Counted from the stretch's first letter, positions 11,305 to 23,856 are shown. The stretch: 64,000 bases of DNA from Pyropia haitanensis (GCA_008729055.1 SDUX01000004.1:1488001-1552000), one strand, 5' to 3'. Made by a program: numbers and translations. Notes: generated by a model not told the origin, from the letters alone.

Positions 11305-12192
11305 CGCCGCCGCCGCCGCCTGTCCCGCACCGTCGGGGCAGTGGCGGCGGGCGGCCCGACGACGGGCGGGTCTGGGCCGGCGGCGGCGCCCCCCCCCCCC
11401 CCCCACCCCCCCCGCACGCCCCTCCCCCCGATTGAACTGGGCAATGCCGGCGGGCCGCGGCGGCGGCGGTGGGGGTGTAAACGCGGGCGGGGGGGGGGGG
11501 GGAGGGACAGGGCAACGGCGCCACGGCGGCGGACGCGCGCGGGGGGAGAGGGGCGGGGGGCGGGGGGGGGGGGGGAAAGGGTGGCGGGAGGGTGGCGGGA
11601 GGGGAGTAGGGGAGCCGACCCGCCTCTCGAGGCAGACGGCCAGAGGGGGCGCCGCGGGGGTGGGGGCGGGGGGGGGGGGGGACGCGGTGGGGGGACAGCG
11701 CCGGCCGACGACGCGCCGCCGCTTGGCCACGCCCGACGGCGGGCGGGACGCGGCGGCGGGCGGCCGCGTCGGCCGCCGCGCCACTGGCGCGCGCGGCGGG
11801 GAGGGGGGGGGGGGGCGCTGGCGCAACGGGTGGGGGGGCGGGCGACCGCGGCGGAGCGCGCGGGGGGGAGGGGGGGGGGGGGGGGTGCGCGGCCGCCAGC
11901 AGCGGCAGGCAGCGCCGCCACCGCGGTGCGGTTGCGGTCGGCTCGGGGGGGGCGGGAGGCGCGGCGGTCGGGTTGGGAGGGGGGGGCGTGGCGGTCGGGT
12001 TGGGGGGGGGGGGCGTGGGTGGGTGGTCGGGTCGGGGGGGGGTGGCGCGGCGGTCGGTGGTCCCGCGGGCCCCGCAGCGGCGGCGACCGGCAGCGGTGCG
12101 GCGCAGATCGCGGGCGCGTGAGCGCGCGGCACCCGCCGCGCGTGCAGGTTGGCGTGGCCCGTGGCCCCGGCGATGGGCGTCGACGACGGTTG

Positions 12193-12207
12193 AAAAAAAA
12201 AAAAAAA
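12193..12207 (+). other. isolated A15 tract in GC-rich DNA
   Basis: Fifteen A residues followed by GCACGATGTATTGACATGTA, inside a region otherwise of very high GC. No upstream coding copy of a known gene was recognised, so an inserted retrocopy tail is only one possibility. Confidence 0.6.
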
Positions 12208-14009
12208 GCACGATGTATTGACATGTATTTGTGGATGAAAGTGGAGTGGGGTTGCCACGTGGAAACGCACGGGAGATGAGCGGCGGGACCGGGCGCGGCC
12301 GAGCACGCAGAGGACCGCCGCGCGGTCCCGGTCGCCCCTCCCACCGCCCGCGCGTCCTCGGTCGCGCCCGGCACCGCTCCCGCTCCCGTGTCGGGTGCCG
12401 CAGCTCTATACCACCGCGACGCGCGTGCGCCCGCGGTGGGCGCACGAGGGACACCGCGGCCTAGCCAGTGTCGGCCACGCCGCCGCCGCGGCGTGGCGGG
12501 CCCCATCGGTGGCGGAATCACGCAGCGCGAGGGCGCCCGCCCCACACCCGCCCCCACCCCTTCCCCCCCCCCCTGCACGCCATTCTTCTCGGCGTGTGCG
12601 CGTGCAAAAAAAACCAAACCACACTGAGCAGCAGCGCAGGCGCCACGCCCCGGGAGAGACAAACACCAACCACAACCACCGCGAGCCGCCGCGCGGGCGC
12701 GTCGCGTACGCCTTATCCGGGGGCGTGAGCGCCGCCGCCGCCGTGCCGAGTGCGGCGGACCCGTGGCCGCGGGTGTCCCACCCGGCCGCCGCGGCGGCGC
12801 GCGGCGGACCGCCGCCGCGCGCCGCCCACCGCCGGCCGCCCGCCGCCGCGCGTCTGCGCGCGGCCGCAACGGCAGTGGACGGGCGGCCGCGGCGAGCGGG
12901 ACGGCCGTGGCGGGGGAGGATGGCAGCGGCGGCGGGGGAGGACGGGGGGGGGGGGGGGGGGGGGGGGGGTGTGCCCGCCGCCGCCACCGCCTCCAGCGCG
13001 CCGCCGTGGCCCGTCGCCAAACGACGCCGACGCCGCCGCCGCGGCGGCGGCGCCACCGCCGACGCGGCGCCGCGCGGCGGCGGCGGCGGCGGCGGCGGCG
13101 GGGGCACACGCTGTCACCGTTCCCTCCCCCGCCCCCCCCACCACCACCCGTCCGCGGGCTCGTTCGTCTCCCCCCCCATCACGACCGAGCACCCCTTTTC
13201 CCCAACCCCCCCCCCCCCCGCACCCCCCCCCCCCTCCTCACCACTACCCCTGCCGCCGCCGCTGCCGCCGCTGCCGCCGCCGCCCGCGCCGTCGCCGCGC
13301 CGCCGCGGCGGTCACCCGTCTGCGCCCCCAACCTCGGGGCCGACCCCCCCCCGGGTGGCGGCCGCGCCGCCGGCGCCGCCGCGGCCCCCCCCGCCCGCGT
13401 CGCCGCGGCGGCCGCCGGGACCCACCGCCGCCGCCCCCCCCCCGCGCGGCGCGCACGCGCGCGCTCCCGCGCCACGTGCGGGCCGTCCCACCCCCCCGCC
13501 GTCTCCCGCCGCCCCCCTCGTTGCTTGCCCCCCCTCTCCGTCGGTCGCAACGGCGGGTGCACCCCCCCCCCCCCGCCCCCCCCCCCCCCCCCGCCACTCT
13601 CTCTCCTCCTCCCTCGCCCGCCCGCCCCGCGCGCGGCGCCGGCCATCGCGGCGGGCAGTGCGGCCGCCGCGGGCGGCGCGCCGGCGGCCCTCTGCGCACC
13701 TCTACCCCCCTCTGCTCACCTCTGCCCTCCTCTCCCCCCCTCTGCCCACCTCTCCCCTCCTCTGCCGACGCACCGCCAGCGGCGGCGGCGGCGGCGGCGA
13801 CGGCGGGGGGGCGGGCGGCAGCGGCGGCCGAGCGGGCGTGGCCGCGCGCACCGCGCCGCGCGGCGCGGCCGGCCGCGCCGCGCGGCGGCGTTGCGCGGCG
13901 GCCGCGTCCGCAGCCCCCCCCCCCCCACCGCACGCGGCCACGCGCGCCGTGACTGGCGGCGTGGCGGGCGGCGCGCTGCTGTTGTGGGCGGTGCGCGCGC
14001 CCGCGGGCT

Positions 14010-14157
14010 ATGGACGCGGTGTCTGGGACGGCGGTGGCGGCCGTGGCCGCCGCCTGCTGGGCCGTCATGACCACCGCGGCTCGGTGGGCGCGGCCGAGCG
14101 CGGCGGCAGGGGCGGGGGTGGGGGCGGGGGCGGCGACAGGGGCGGCGACGGGGACGA

Positions 14158-14192
<35 letters not shown>

Positions 14193-17100
14193 GCCGTCGC
14201 TGCCGCTGGCCGGCAGGCTACGGACGACTCGGCGACGCCGGCGGCGGCCAACCCGCCCGACTGGCCGTCGCTACGGCCGCTCCTCGCCGCCGCCCTCGGC
14301 CTCTACGCCGCGCTCGCCGTCCTGGCGGTGGTCGTGGACTTTGCGTGGTCCGCCGGCCGCGTCGCGGCGGCCCGCCGGCGGCGGGGGCGGACCGCGCGGG
14401 AGGCGGCCGCGCTGACCGCCGCCGCGTCGGGCGGGGGGGAGAGCGGCAGCGACGGCGACGGCGCGGCCGCGGCGGCGCCGGGTGGGGGGGACGCTGACGG
14501 TGGCAGCGGCGGCGACGGCAAGGCGGCCGGCCGGGACGGCGGCGGCAAGGCGGCCGGCCGGGACGGTGGTGGCAGCGGGGGTGGCGTGCCGCGCCGGCGG
14601 GGCCGCCGGGAGCGGGGTGCTGGCTGGGGCCGGCCGCCGCCGGCGGGCGGCCCCGCCAAGGGCCGCCACCACGCGCCGACCATCAACAGCGGGGAGGACA
14701 ACCTGGAGGAGCTGCTGTGGGGGAGCGCCGGCCCGCGGGGGGCGCCCCCGCCGGGCGGGCTCCGCGGCAAGGCGCGGCGGCTGCTCGCGGCGGTGGCGCT
14801 CGCCTTCCACGACCGCATCCGCCGCGCGCGGCGGCGGGTGCAGGCGTTTGAGTCGCGTGGCGGCAAGCTGGTCGTCGTCTTTCTCATCGTCCGCACGGCC
14901 ACGACGCTCCTCGTGTCGGTGACGTACGTGGTCGGCACGTACCGGCGGCGGGTGGAGACGTGGTACCGGGTGGTCTTTTGGGTGGCGGGCGTGCTGATGG
15001 GCGCCGACTTTGTGGTCCACCTGCTCACGTCCGAGGTACCGTGGCACTACATGCGGCGGTGGTCCAACCTCCTCCACTGCGCCGCGCTGCCCAGCCTGTT
15101 CCTCGTGGCGGACGACAACCAGTGGCTCAACTTCGGGTTCCTCATTGCCGCCACGGGCTACGACAGCAGCCGCCGCCTGCTGCGCCTGTTTATGCTCGAC
15201 TATGGCTCCCAGCGGCTGCTGCTGAACGTGCTGTTCCAGACGCTCCTCTTCCTCTTCCTCGTGGCAGGCTCGGTGCAGTTGATTGAAATTTCGAGCAACG
15301 CGGACCCCGCCGGCGAGGGCCCCGGCGTCTTTTACTTCTTCTCCGCCTTTTACTTTACCGTTGTCACGGCCAGCACGGTCGGCTATGGGGATATGAGCCC
15401 CAAGTCCATCTATGGCCGCGCCTTTGTGCTGCTGGCCATCTTTGGCGGCGTTATCTTTTTCTCCAAGCTCGTCGGCGAGCTGGTTGCCAACAGCGCCAAG
15501 CTCCGTGGCTCGGGCGCGCTACACAAGCGCCCGGGCGCCGCGCACGTCATCCTGGGCGGGGACCCCAACCTGGACGACGTGGCGATGTTTGCCAGGGAGT
15601 TTTTCTCGCTGGCCTCCAACCGCCGCCGCAAGATCTGTGTGATGGTGTCGGAGCCGTCGTGGTCCGAAGACGACTGGCACCGGCTGGTGCGGACGTGTAC
15701 CCTCTACCGCACGTACCTCACCTTCCTCGCCGGCTCTGCCATGTCCCGGGAGGACCTGGACCGGGCGCGCCTCGAGTCCGCCGATGCCTACTTCCTCCTC
15801 CAGTCCTCGTGCTCGGCCAACCCGCAGGCGCAGGACACGGCCCTCCTGATGCGGGCACTGTCCATCCGCAACGTCCGCGCCGACGTGCCCGTCTACGCGG
15901 TGTGCCTGCTGGAGGACAGCCGCGTGCAGATGTGGCACGCCATCCAGCACGGCTCCGTGTCGGCCCGCGCCACCCGGTCGGCACCCGCCACCCGCTCCCC
16001 GCTGCTCAACGACCTGTACCGGATGAGCGAGTCGGGGACGGGCTCCCCGATTGGCGCCCTCCTCGACTGGACCGTCGGCCAGGCGGGGGGGAGTGGCGGC
16101 GGCCCGCCAGAGTCCCGCTCAACGCGGTCGGTGGACTCGCTGGACCCACCGGGGGCGACGGCCAAGCTGGGGTCCCTCTTGCAGGCGTCTGGCGCCACTA
16201 GCAGCGGGGGCGGTATTGATAGCACCGGCGGTGGCGACGCCGGCAGTGTCACGCGGCTGGGCTCAGTCGACGAGTCGGCGGCGGTGTCGTCTATCATGGC
16301 CCTGGCGGCTTCGCTGCAGACGGGTGAGCCCCTGGACGCGCTCACCCGCTCGCAGGTGGTGTGCCTCCAGTCAGTTCGAATGACGCTGCTGGCCGAGAAT
16401 GTGCATTGCAACGGCCTCTCCACCCTCCTCTCCAACTGCGTACTCGACATCCGGCCGTCGCGGCACGCGCGGTCGGGCGACTCTGCGTGGCTCCGGGAGT
16501 ACACGGATGGCGCTGCGTGCAGCCTCTGCCACTGCATCATCCCTCACTTCTTTCACGGGCAGACGCTGGCGCAGGTGGCCACCCCGCTGTATGACCAAGG
16601 GGTGATCCTGTTGGGCGTCAAGCGGCCCCACGACCGCTGCTTTTCCCTGACCGTCAACGTGCGCGGCGGCGTGCTATCGGCCGGCACCGTCGCGGTCGTC
16701 CTCACCTACCACAACGCGGACGACTTGCAAGCGGTTATGTTTGATGTTGCCCAGCGCTACGAGGCGGCCCGCGCCGACGCGGCTGTCGATGCCGAGCCGC
16801 CGGTCCAGCCCCCCCACGTGGCGGTAAACTTGGACAAGGGGCCCCAGCCGCCCGGCCAGCAGCCGGCTCTGAGCCATGTGGCCGTACCACTGAGTGGCGT
16901 CGGCGACGCGCGCGTGACCATCGACCGCAAATACACGATGGACCGGCAGGAGGGCCCCCCGCGGGGGGGGGGGGGCGAGCCGACAGCCGGCGGGAAGCAG
17001 CGCAGCGGCGACGATGGCAGCGGGGGGCCGGCCGCCCCTGTCCGTGGCCACGTGCGGCGGTATAGCACGCCCACCAAGGCGGCGCAGCCCTCGTCCGCCG

Positions 17101-19022
17101 CTCCACCACAAGACTCGTCAGCGTCAGCGCCGACGGCGGCTGGGCCCGCCGCGACGGATAGGAGCAGCAGCAGCGCGCCCGCCGTGGAGAGAGTGCGGAA
17201 CAGCCAAAACCTGGACGACCAGACCAGCGCGGTGGCGGGCATCAAGGGCCTCCCCCTCCGCAGGTACCTGTCGGAGCTGCGGCCGGTGGTGGGCACCTCC
17301 CTCCGCCGCCACGTTATCATTTGCTTTGACGGGGCGGTGCAGCTGCTCAACCTGCGTCTGCTGCTGGCCATGCTGTGTCGCCGCTCCTCCCCCTACGTTC
17401 CGCTGCTCGTCATGCACCCTGACGGCGCGGGCGAGGCGGCCGCCCGCATCCGCACGGAGCTGGGCCTCCACGGCGTGGAGCTCCTGTCGGGCTCCTCCAC
17501 CAGCCCGGCGTCGTGGCACCGCGCCGCCTTCTCCCGCGCCCGAGCGGTGATCAACATGACCGACTTGAGCAGCAAGAATATCGCAAACGACGACAAGACC
17601 CTCTTTACCGACGTGACGATGGAGACACTGACGGAAGAGTCGTCGGACATATACGTACAGTCGGAGCTGATGAAGGAGGATGCCCTCGAGTTCCTCCGAG
17701 AGCCCGTCCACGCCCGCCGGCGGGGGGCTCACCTGGGCGGCACAGTCGCGTCGGTGCTGACCGAGCAGCTGCAAGGGATGCTGTCGTCTGAGCCGGCGCG
17801 CGACCGCGAGCGGGATGCGGCGTCGAGTCATGCCAGCGGGGACGCGTCGTCGGCCCACTCGGGCTCTCTGGATGACCAGCGGCGCCAACGCACCCCCCAC
17901 TCGAGCGCTGACAGGGGCTCCGTCACGACCCATGACAGGCCGCCCCCGCCGTCCACCGGCGCTTGTGACGCGGAAGGCGACGGGCCTGGTGGTGGTGGTG
18001 CTGGTGGTGGTGCTGGTGGTGCTCGTGTTGGTGGCGGCGGCGCCCGGCGGTTGGCCCCAGCAGAGCGGATGCCGTCGTCTGCGGGTGGCTCTCACCCCGA
18101 AGTCATCGGCCGCCGCAGTCGGCGATCACGGCGAGTGCTCCCCATCTTTAGAGACACCGGCCCACTGAGCGACCATGAGAGTGGGACTGGCAGCGCCGAC
18201 GACGACCTCGAGTCCCTCGACGATGAAGAGGAAACCCGCAACGCAGGCAGCAGCCTCTCCTCTTATGCTGGCAATGGGCAAAGCACGGAAAAGGTGTTGG
18301 AGCGGGACCGCCGGTCACGAGGGTTGCTGTTTGAGCGCGCCCGCTACGCGTCGGGGGAGCTGGTCGTCCACTCCGTCATGCAGACGCTGCTAGTGCGGGA
18401 CTTTACAGCGTCGGGTTTTGCCGCCGCCATCATGACCCTGATGGGTGTGCCGGGCTATACAAGCCGCCCGCTCATCCGGCAGCTCCCTGTCTGTCGCCAC
18501 TGGTACACTGCCTTTCAGCGCCGGGCGGGGCTGGCCGCCGCCGACGCACCGACGTTGTGGGATTCCCCCGCCCCGTCGGGCCCCTCACCGGCCACAGGGC
18601 GGCCGCCCACCTTTCGGGACGTCTTCACCACCCTTCTGTCGATACAGGTGGTGGCGATAGGGCTGTACCGCTCCGGCGAGGCCCCCGTCCTGATACCCGT
18701 CGAGCGGCGGGAGGAGCGCGGCCGCCGCGTATCGGGCCGCAGCGCCAGCGGCGGGGGCGACGGCGGCACCGCCGCGGCTGTCAATGCCAATATGGCAGAG
18801 GAGAAGCTGGCCTGTGAGCTGGACTACACCGTCGGCACGACCGGGGAGCAGTTGCGGTATACTGCACTGGGTGCGGCATGCAACAAGTTGCCCTACGTGT
18901 CGACGCTCCCCGAGCCGTACGCGATCGTCTCCGAGGAAGACGCGGTGTTTGTGCTGGCCCCCGAGGAGCTCAAGATCCCGCCGCGGTGGCCGCTGCTGCC
19001 ACCACCGCCGCCCATGCCGTGA
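14010..19022 (+). CDS. BK/Slo-type potassium channel alpha subunit, 1670 aa, single exon
   Basis: Membrane K+ channel with tandem cytosolic RCK domains, the Slo1 (KCNMA1) layout. Hydrophobic segments lie near residues 88-113 and 287-309, with further segments through residues ~325-425; the pore helix and selectivity filter TVGYGD are at 456-461 (FTVVTASTVGYGDMSP), followed by the inner helix AFVLLAIFGGVIFFSKLVGE. The S4-like stretch has few basic residues (SSRRLLRLFMLDYG), so voltage sensing may be weak. RCK1 starts near 511 (AAHVILGGDPNLDDVAMF; FLAGSAMSREDLDRARLESA) and RCK2 near 1100 (RHVIICFDGAVQLLNLRLLL; later KNIANDDKTLFTDVTMETL). The C-terminal region after RCK2 also matches the Slo pattern (VVAIGLYRSGEAPVL, YAIVSEEDAVFVLAP). 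I see no clear calcium-bowl Asp run. Long Ser/Gly/Asp-rich linkers separate the domains. The whole frame is intact with no homopolymer break. Confidence 0.93.
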
Positions 19023-19458
19023 CGGCCGGTTGGCGGTGGCGGTACGGCGGGCCACAGGCCGGTGGTCAGGCGATTCCTTTCTTCTTTCATTTCCTTTGTT
19101 CCTTGACTTTGTTGAGTGGGGGAATCCCAGGTTCTTTGCTGGCAACTGGGGCGTGGCTGGCCCCATGCGATGTCTCGTCTTGCGCTCCCCGGTTCCTATT
19201 TTGTTTACGGCCACGCGGCATCGCCGCTGTCGAAAAAGCGAGAACACAACGGTACACGGGGCGACCGCGTGGCACCCGGCAGCACAAGAACGGTGCAGGG
19301 GGGGATGAGCAGAGGAAGGCACACCAAGACAACATACGGATGGAAAAATAAAGGAGAAAAAATAGGGCCTGGCGTGCCTCCACGCTCGCGCTGGGATAAC
19401 GAACGAGTCGCGACCACACCTGTTGCCCGTCCCCCCCCCCCGCGCGTTCACCCCGCCG
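19023..19458. other. convergent 3' spacer, channel/transporter
   Basis: 436 bp of distinctly lower GC than the flanking genes, holding both 3' ends. An AATAAA lies at 19347 on the plus strand, about 325 bp after the channel stop. No gene recognised. Confidence 0.5.
19347..19352 (+). terminator. possible polyadenylation signal AATAAA
   Basis: AATAAA in the lower-GC 3' spacer downstream of the channel gene (GGAAAAATAAAGGAG). Whether this organism uses AATAAA is unknown to me. Confidence 0.3.
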
Positions 19459-21165
19459 CTACCTGTCCTTCTTGTCCGCCGTGGCGGCGGCAGCGTCGCT
19501 CGCCACTGCCACCTTGGCGGATGCCGACGGCGGCGGCGTTGCCTCGTCCTCCCCCAGCGACGACAGGATGGTGGCCCCCAGGATGAGGACCCCACCCGCA
19601 ATCCCCTTGGGGCCAAACCCCTCACCAAGCACCAGCGCCGACAGGGCCGCCGCAAACAGCGGTTGCGTCGCGAAAATCACGGCCGCGTCGCTGGGCTTGA
19701 CCGAGGACTGGCCCTTGGTCTGGATGTACCCGCTGAGCGCCGACACAAACAGGCCCGTCCACAACACCACCCCAACATTGACCGCCACATCCGCCGCGGT
19801 CCAGCCCGTGCCAAGCACCCCACCCACGGGCATCATCCGCCCGCCCGGCGCGTAGTCGGCGCTCACGTGATGCGACGCGGAGAGGAGGCTCGAGGCGGTC
19901 ACCCAGCAGATGGACAACAGCGCCTGCACCACAATCTTTGTGGCCACCAGTGGCGGTGCCCGCACGTTTTTCGCGTACTTGCCCAGCCGGAGGATGTAGG
20001 CGGAGAAGAAAAAGGCCGACACCACCTCCAGGCCGTCGCCCGTCAGTGATGACACTGACCCGTGCGACTTATCGAGCGACAGCAGTGCAACGCCCGAAAC
20101 CGCAATGGCAGACGACGCCCACGTGCGGTTCGAGATGGCCTGCAGGCCTAGGGCGCCCGCCAACATGGGCACCACCACAGTCTGCAGCTGGTTGAGAAAC
20201 GCCGCCCGGGACGCAGACGTCTGCTCCAGCCCGAGGACCTGCGACACGTTGGCGAGGAAGACAAAGCCGCCTAGCTCCAGGCCCGCCCACAAAAACGCCA
20301 GCCGCGACTGCTTGACATCTTTCATGACCTCGGCCGTCTCGTTGGCAGTCGGTTCGTCCCGCGCCGACGGGGAGGCCTCGGTTGCGGACGCGAGGTCCTC
20401 CAGCGCGTCCTTCTTGTCCGACCGGTACGCCAAAAACTCACCAAAGAGCACAGGCAGGTAGACCGCCGTCGACACGAGCAGCCGCTCCGTGTTGAACAGC
20501 GCCGGTGGCGGGGCGTGCTCCTGCGTGAACAGCAGCCGCACAAACGGGCTAAACGAGCCCCACAGCGCGGCCACAGTGAAGAGCAGCAACTTACCCGGCA
20601 CCTTGACGTCCCCAAAGCCCATATTGATGCTGACCACCCCGTCCTTTGTGGGTGGCGTCGCTGGCGGGGCCACCGCAGCGGTGCCGCCATCGCCCCCCTC
20701 GCCAGCTGACACTGCCCGCGCGGGTGGTGCCGCCTGCGGCGGTACCTTCCCCCCGCCGCCGCCACCCACCGACGCGGCGGGCCTGTCGTCGGTGGCGGCC
20801 GCGCCCCGCCCGGCCGCCCCGTTCTCCGCGGCCGCCGACGGCAACGCCGTCGACGGCGGGGCGGCGCCGGGTGGCGCCGACGGCAGCGGCTCGCCGCCGG
20901 CGTCCCCGCCGCGGCGACGCGGCGACGGGTCGGCCGACGCGGCGGGCGTCGTCGTCGTCGTCGGCGAAATCGCCGCGCGGCGCCGCCGCGGCCGCGTCGC
21001 GGCCGCGGGCCGCGGTCGCGGCCGGCCCCGCCGACGCACCGCGGCGGCGGCAGCGACGTCACCCCCACGCGCGGCGGTGGCGCCGCCGCTCAGCAGCCGC
21101 AGCGGGCCGGGCGGGACAAACGCCGCGACGCGGCACTGTGCCGCGACGGCAAGGGGTAACCGCAT
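19459..21165 (-). CDS. EamA/DMT-superfamily transporter, probably plastid envelope, 568 aa
   Basis: Multi-pass drug/metabolite transporter. I start at the ATG at 21165 (MRLPLAVAAQCRVAAFVPPG): a hydroxylated, Ala/Arg-rich leader of ~180 low-complexity residues precedes the membrane domain, consistent with a transit peptide. Two EamA halves follow: first from KLLLFTVAALWGSFSPFVRL through LAFLWAGLELGGFVFLANVS and AFLNQLQTVVVPMLAGALG to AIAVSGVALLSLD; second from GLEVVSAFFFSAYILRLGKY to the paired-helix ending DAAVIFATQPLFAAALSALV, LGEGFGPKGIAGGVLILGA. The motif order is that of plant/algal plastid EamA (WAT1-like) proteins. A soluble insert rich in charge (SDKKDALEDLASATEASPS) sits after helix 2. 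Substrate cannot be inferred. The frame is intact. Confidence 0.9.
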   Translation of the reverse strand: MRLPLAVAAQCRVAAFVPPGPLRLLSGGATAARGGDVAAAAAVRRRGRPRPRPAAATRPRRRRAAISPTTTTTPAASADPSPRRRGGDAGGEPLPSAPPGAAPPSTALPSAAAENGAAGRGAAATDDRPAASVGGGGGGKVPPQAAPPARAVSAGEGGDGGTAAVAPPATPPTKDGVVSINMGFGDVKVPGKLLLFTVAALWGSFSPFVRLLFTQEHAPPPALFNTERLLVSTAVYLPVLFGEFLAYRSDKKDALEDLASATEASPSARDEPTANETAEVMKDVKQSRLAFLWAGLELGGFVFLANVSQVLGLEQTSASRAAFLNQLQTVVVPMLAGALGLQAISNRTWASSAIAVSGVALLSLDKSHGSVSSLTGDGLEVVSAFFFSAYILRLGKYAKNVRAPPLVATKIVVQALLSICWVTASSLLSASHHVSADYAPGGRMMPVGGVLGTGWTAADVAVNVGVVLWTGLFVSALSGYIQTKGQSSVKPSDAAVIFATQPLFAAALSALVLGEGFGPKGIAGGVLILGATILSSLGEDEATPPPSASAKVAVASDAAAATADKKDR

Positions 21166-22548
21166 GGTGGCAAGGGGGCAGCGGTGGGGTGGGGGGGGTG
21201 GAGCGAGGGAAAGGAGGTGCAGGGGGAGGGGGTCGTGGGGAGGAGTGGAGGTCGTGAGGGGGACGGGGGGGGAGGAGAGCGGGAGGGATGGAGAGGCGGA
21301 AGGACCAGACGAAGGCAGGAAGGAACAGGGGGGGGGGAAGGCACCAGAGGGAGGGGAAAGAGCGCCCAGCAAACCAGTAGCAGGAAGCCCTTACACTCTA
21401 CAGGCGGACCCGCAGTGGAAGGGTAGCAACGTACGGACGGGGCCGCCCCTCCCCCTCAGCCGGTAGCCGACCGCACGCAGCCTGCGCCGCCGTCGTCACT
21501 GGCGGTGGTGCCACGCGCCGAACGGGATGGGGGATACCGGCCTGGGGCGGCGGGGGCGGCACAGCGCCGCGGGGGCGTCTGCCGCCGTCACGCAGCAGCC
21601 GTGGGCCGTGGAGGCCGGAACGGCGGGAGGGGGGGATGGGAAGGGCGCCGCCACCGCCACTGCGCCGCCTGCACCGTGCGACGTGCGGGCGGGGGGGGTG
21701 AGCGACGGAGGGGGGGGGCTCTGGCGCCTCCCGTGCCACCGCCACTGCCGGAGCAAGTACAAGCACACCGAAGCAAGTGGAGAGGGGGTGGGTGGCGTGG
21801 CCGCCGCGGCAGGCACCCGCGCGGGCGGCGCGTCGCCGCCACCACCGCCGCGGTGGAGCGCACGACAGTAGCGGTAGGTGGGGGGGGGTGGGCGGGGACG
21901 GCGGAGGGGCGGGCGCGCGCGCCGCGCGCGGCGGAGCGCGGAGCGGGGCGGGGGACACCGCCGGGCAACGACGCGCGGGGCGGGGGCGCGGCGCGGGTCG
22001 GGGTGTGCCCGCGGAGAGGGGGGGGTGCGCGCATTGGACGCGGTTGGAGGGGGGAGGGGTGACCGTGGCCCGGCCGCGTGGATAGTGCCTATGGGCCACG
22101 CCCGTGGGGCGCTGCGATTGGCAGTCGCGTCCGCGGCGGGCGGCCAAACGTGGGCCGGGGGGGGGGTCGAGGCGGATCTGCGCGCGCTGTCCCGCTCCGG
22201 ACAGAGGGGGGAAGTTGCATGCGCAGGAAGGCGCCACGGCGCTGCAAGCGCGAGGGGGGGGGGGAACTTGCACTCCACATCTGGAATTGAAATTCGGAGC
22301 AGTTGAGCTTGCGTTCATTCTTTCCATTGAAGCGAGACAACTCCCTCCATGCTGAGTCCAGAGCCAACTTTATTGTCAACCAACACGTGCTGGGCCGCTC
22401 ACGATCTCTACGACGCACGCCTGCTCGGTGGCGGACGCTTGCAGCAGAGCCGACTACGTCGGCGGTGACGCCCGCGTGCGGTCTGTCGAGCCTGCCGCGC
22501 GGCGGCCGACGCCACCCGACGCCGCCCGCGCGCCGCGCCGCCGCGGTC
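21166..22548. other. divergent intergenic region transporter/F-box gene
   Basis: About 1.4 kb between divergent starts. The left part is purine-rich on the plus strand (GGGAGGA-type), the middle is GC-rich, and 22260-22400 is a lower-GC island (CACATCTGGAATTGAAATTC, then AACTTTATTGTCAACC) 150-290 bp before the F-box gene start, a likely 5'UTR/promoter. An inverted CCAAT (GATTGGC) lies at 22114. Confidence 0.4.
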
Positions 22549-23239
22549 ATGGCGGTGGTGGTAAGTTCCTCGCTGCGACCGGCGGCGGCGCGGGTGCCGC
22601 CGGTGTCGCCGGTGCCGGTGCCGCCGCCGCCGCCGCCGCCTCCTCCCGCTGCCGATGCGCCGGGCGCCGCGGCAGGAGTCGGCGGCGGCGTGCCGCCCGC
22701 CGCCACCGACACCGACACCGCTGCCGCTGCCGCTGCCGCTGCCGCTGCCGCTGCCACTGCCGCCGCCGCCGCCGCGGTCACGGCCGGCGCATCGACCCCC
22801 CTCCCTCCGCCGCCGCCGACACTCCACCGCGACCGCGGCGGCCACTCCCTCCCCCCCCCCCCCCCCACCCCCCCGCCCGCCCCTGCCGGCCGCCACCCTC
22901 ACCTCCCTCCCCGTCGACGTGCTGCGGCTCATTCTCGGCCGCCTCGCCGGCAGCGGCTGCGCGTGCGCGCTCGACGACGTCGCCGCCTTTGCGGCGGCGT
23001 GCCGCGCGACCGCGGCGGTCGCCGCCGACGCCGCCGCGGGGCGGCACGTGCTGCCGCTGGTGCCCACCGCCGCGGCGGGCGCCGCCGCGCGTGCCGCCGC
23101 TGCCGCGCTGCGCTGCACGCCGCCACTGGCGCCGCCGGCGCGGCCGTACCGCGGCTGGGGGGGGGGGGGGGGGGCGCCGCCGCCGGCGGTGGAGGCGGCG
23201 AGCCGTCTGGAAGCCGTCGTTGCGGCGTGGCCGGGGGGG

Positions 23240-23284
<45 letters not shown>

Positions 23285-23523
23285 GGGCCCCCCCGCCGGC
23301 GCTGCGGGTGGAGCACGGCCCGTCTCCCGCGCCCGGCACGCTCCTCGGCGCGCAGCGGGTGGATGGCGCGGCGTTCTACTGGGAGGTGTCCCTCGCCGCG
23401 TTTGCGGGCCACCGGCTGCTGGTGGGGGTGGCGCCCGCCGCGGCGGTGCGGCACGGGCACCTCGAGGTCGCGGCGGCCTACCTCTTTGACTGCCACGGCC
23501 GCCTCGTTGGCGGCGGCGGCGGC

Positions 23524-23554
<31 letters not shown>

Positions 23555-23814
23555 ACCGCCGCGGCCGCGCCACCGTGTACGGCCGCAAGTTCCGCACCGG
23601 CGACCGGGTGGGCGTCCTGTACCACCCGGTCGACCGGACGGTGACGTTTTTTGACGGCGGCGTGTCGATGGGCGTCGCGTTCCGCGGGGTGGGTGGCCCG
23701 CCGGGGGGTGGGGGAGGGGGACGGGGGCGGCGGCGGGGGCCCGCCCTCTATCCGCTCCTCCACTTGCCGGGCCTCCCCGGCGAGGCCGTCGCGTTTGTGC
23801 CGGCCGCCGACCTA

Positions 23815-23856
<42 letters not shown>

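Larger units (their letters stand above)
10521..14009. other. 3.5 kb without recognised gene, upstream of the K+ channel
   Basis: Extremely GC-rich low-complexity DNA with many G/C runs up to 18 bases. Open frames on both strands exceed 600 codons but read as Pro/Arg/Gly/Ala only. It contains a 39-bp direct duplication near 11226, G-rich imperfect repeats at 11940-12060 (CGGTCGGGTTGGG units), an isolated A15 tract at 12193 and pyrimidine-rich CCTCTGC repeats at 13690-13770. One moderately lower-GC patch (about 12185-12290) surrounds the A tract. Confidence 0.45.

Noticed and set aside
12193..12207. A15 tract as a poly(A) tail of an inserted retrocopy
   Set aside because: No recognisable gene copy upstream on the plus strand and no target-site duplication seen; left as an unexplained tract.
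16400..16640. Short internal frames inside the channel gene
   Set aside because: All overlap the intact 1670-codon frame, which has clear homology along its length.
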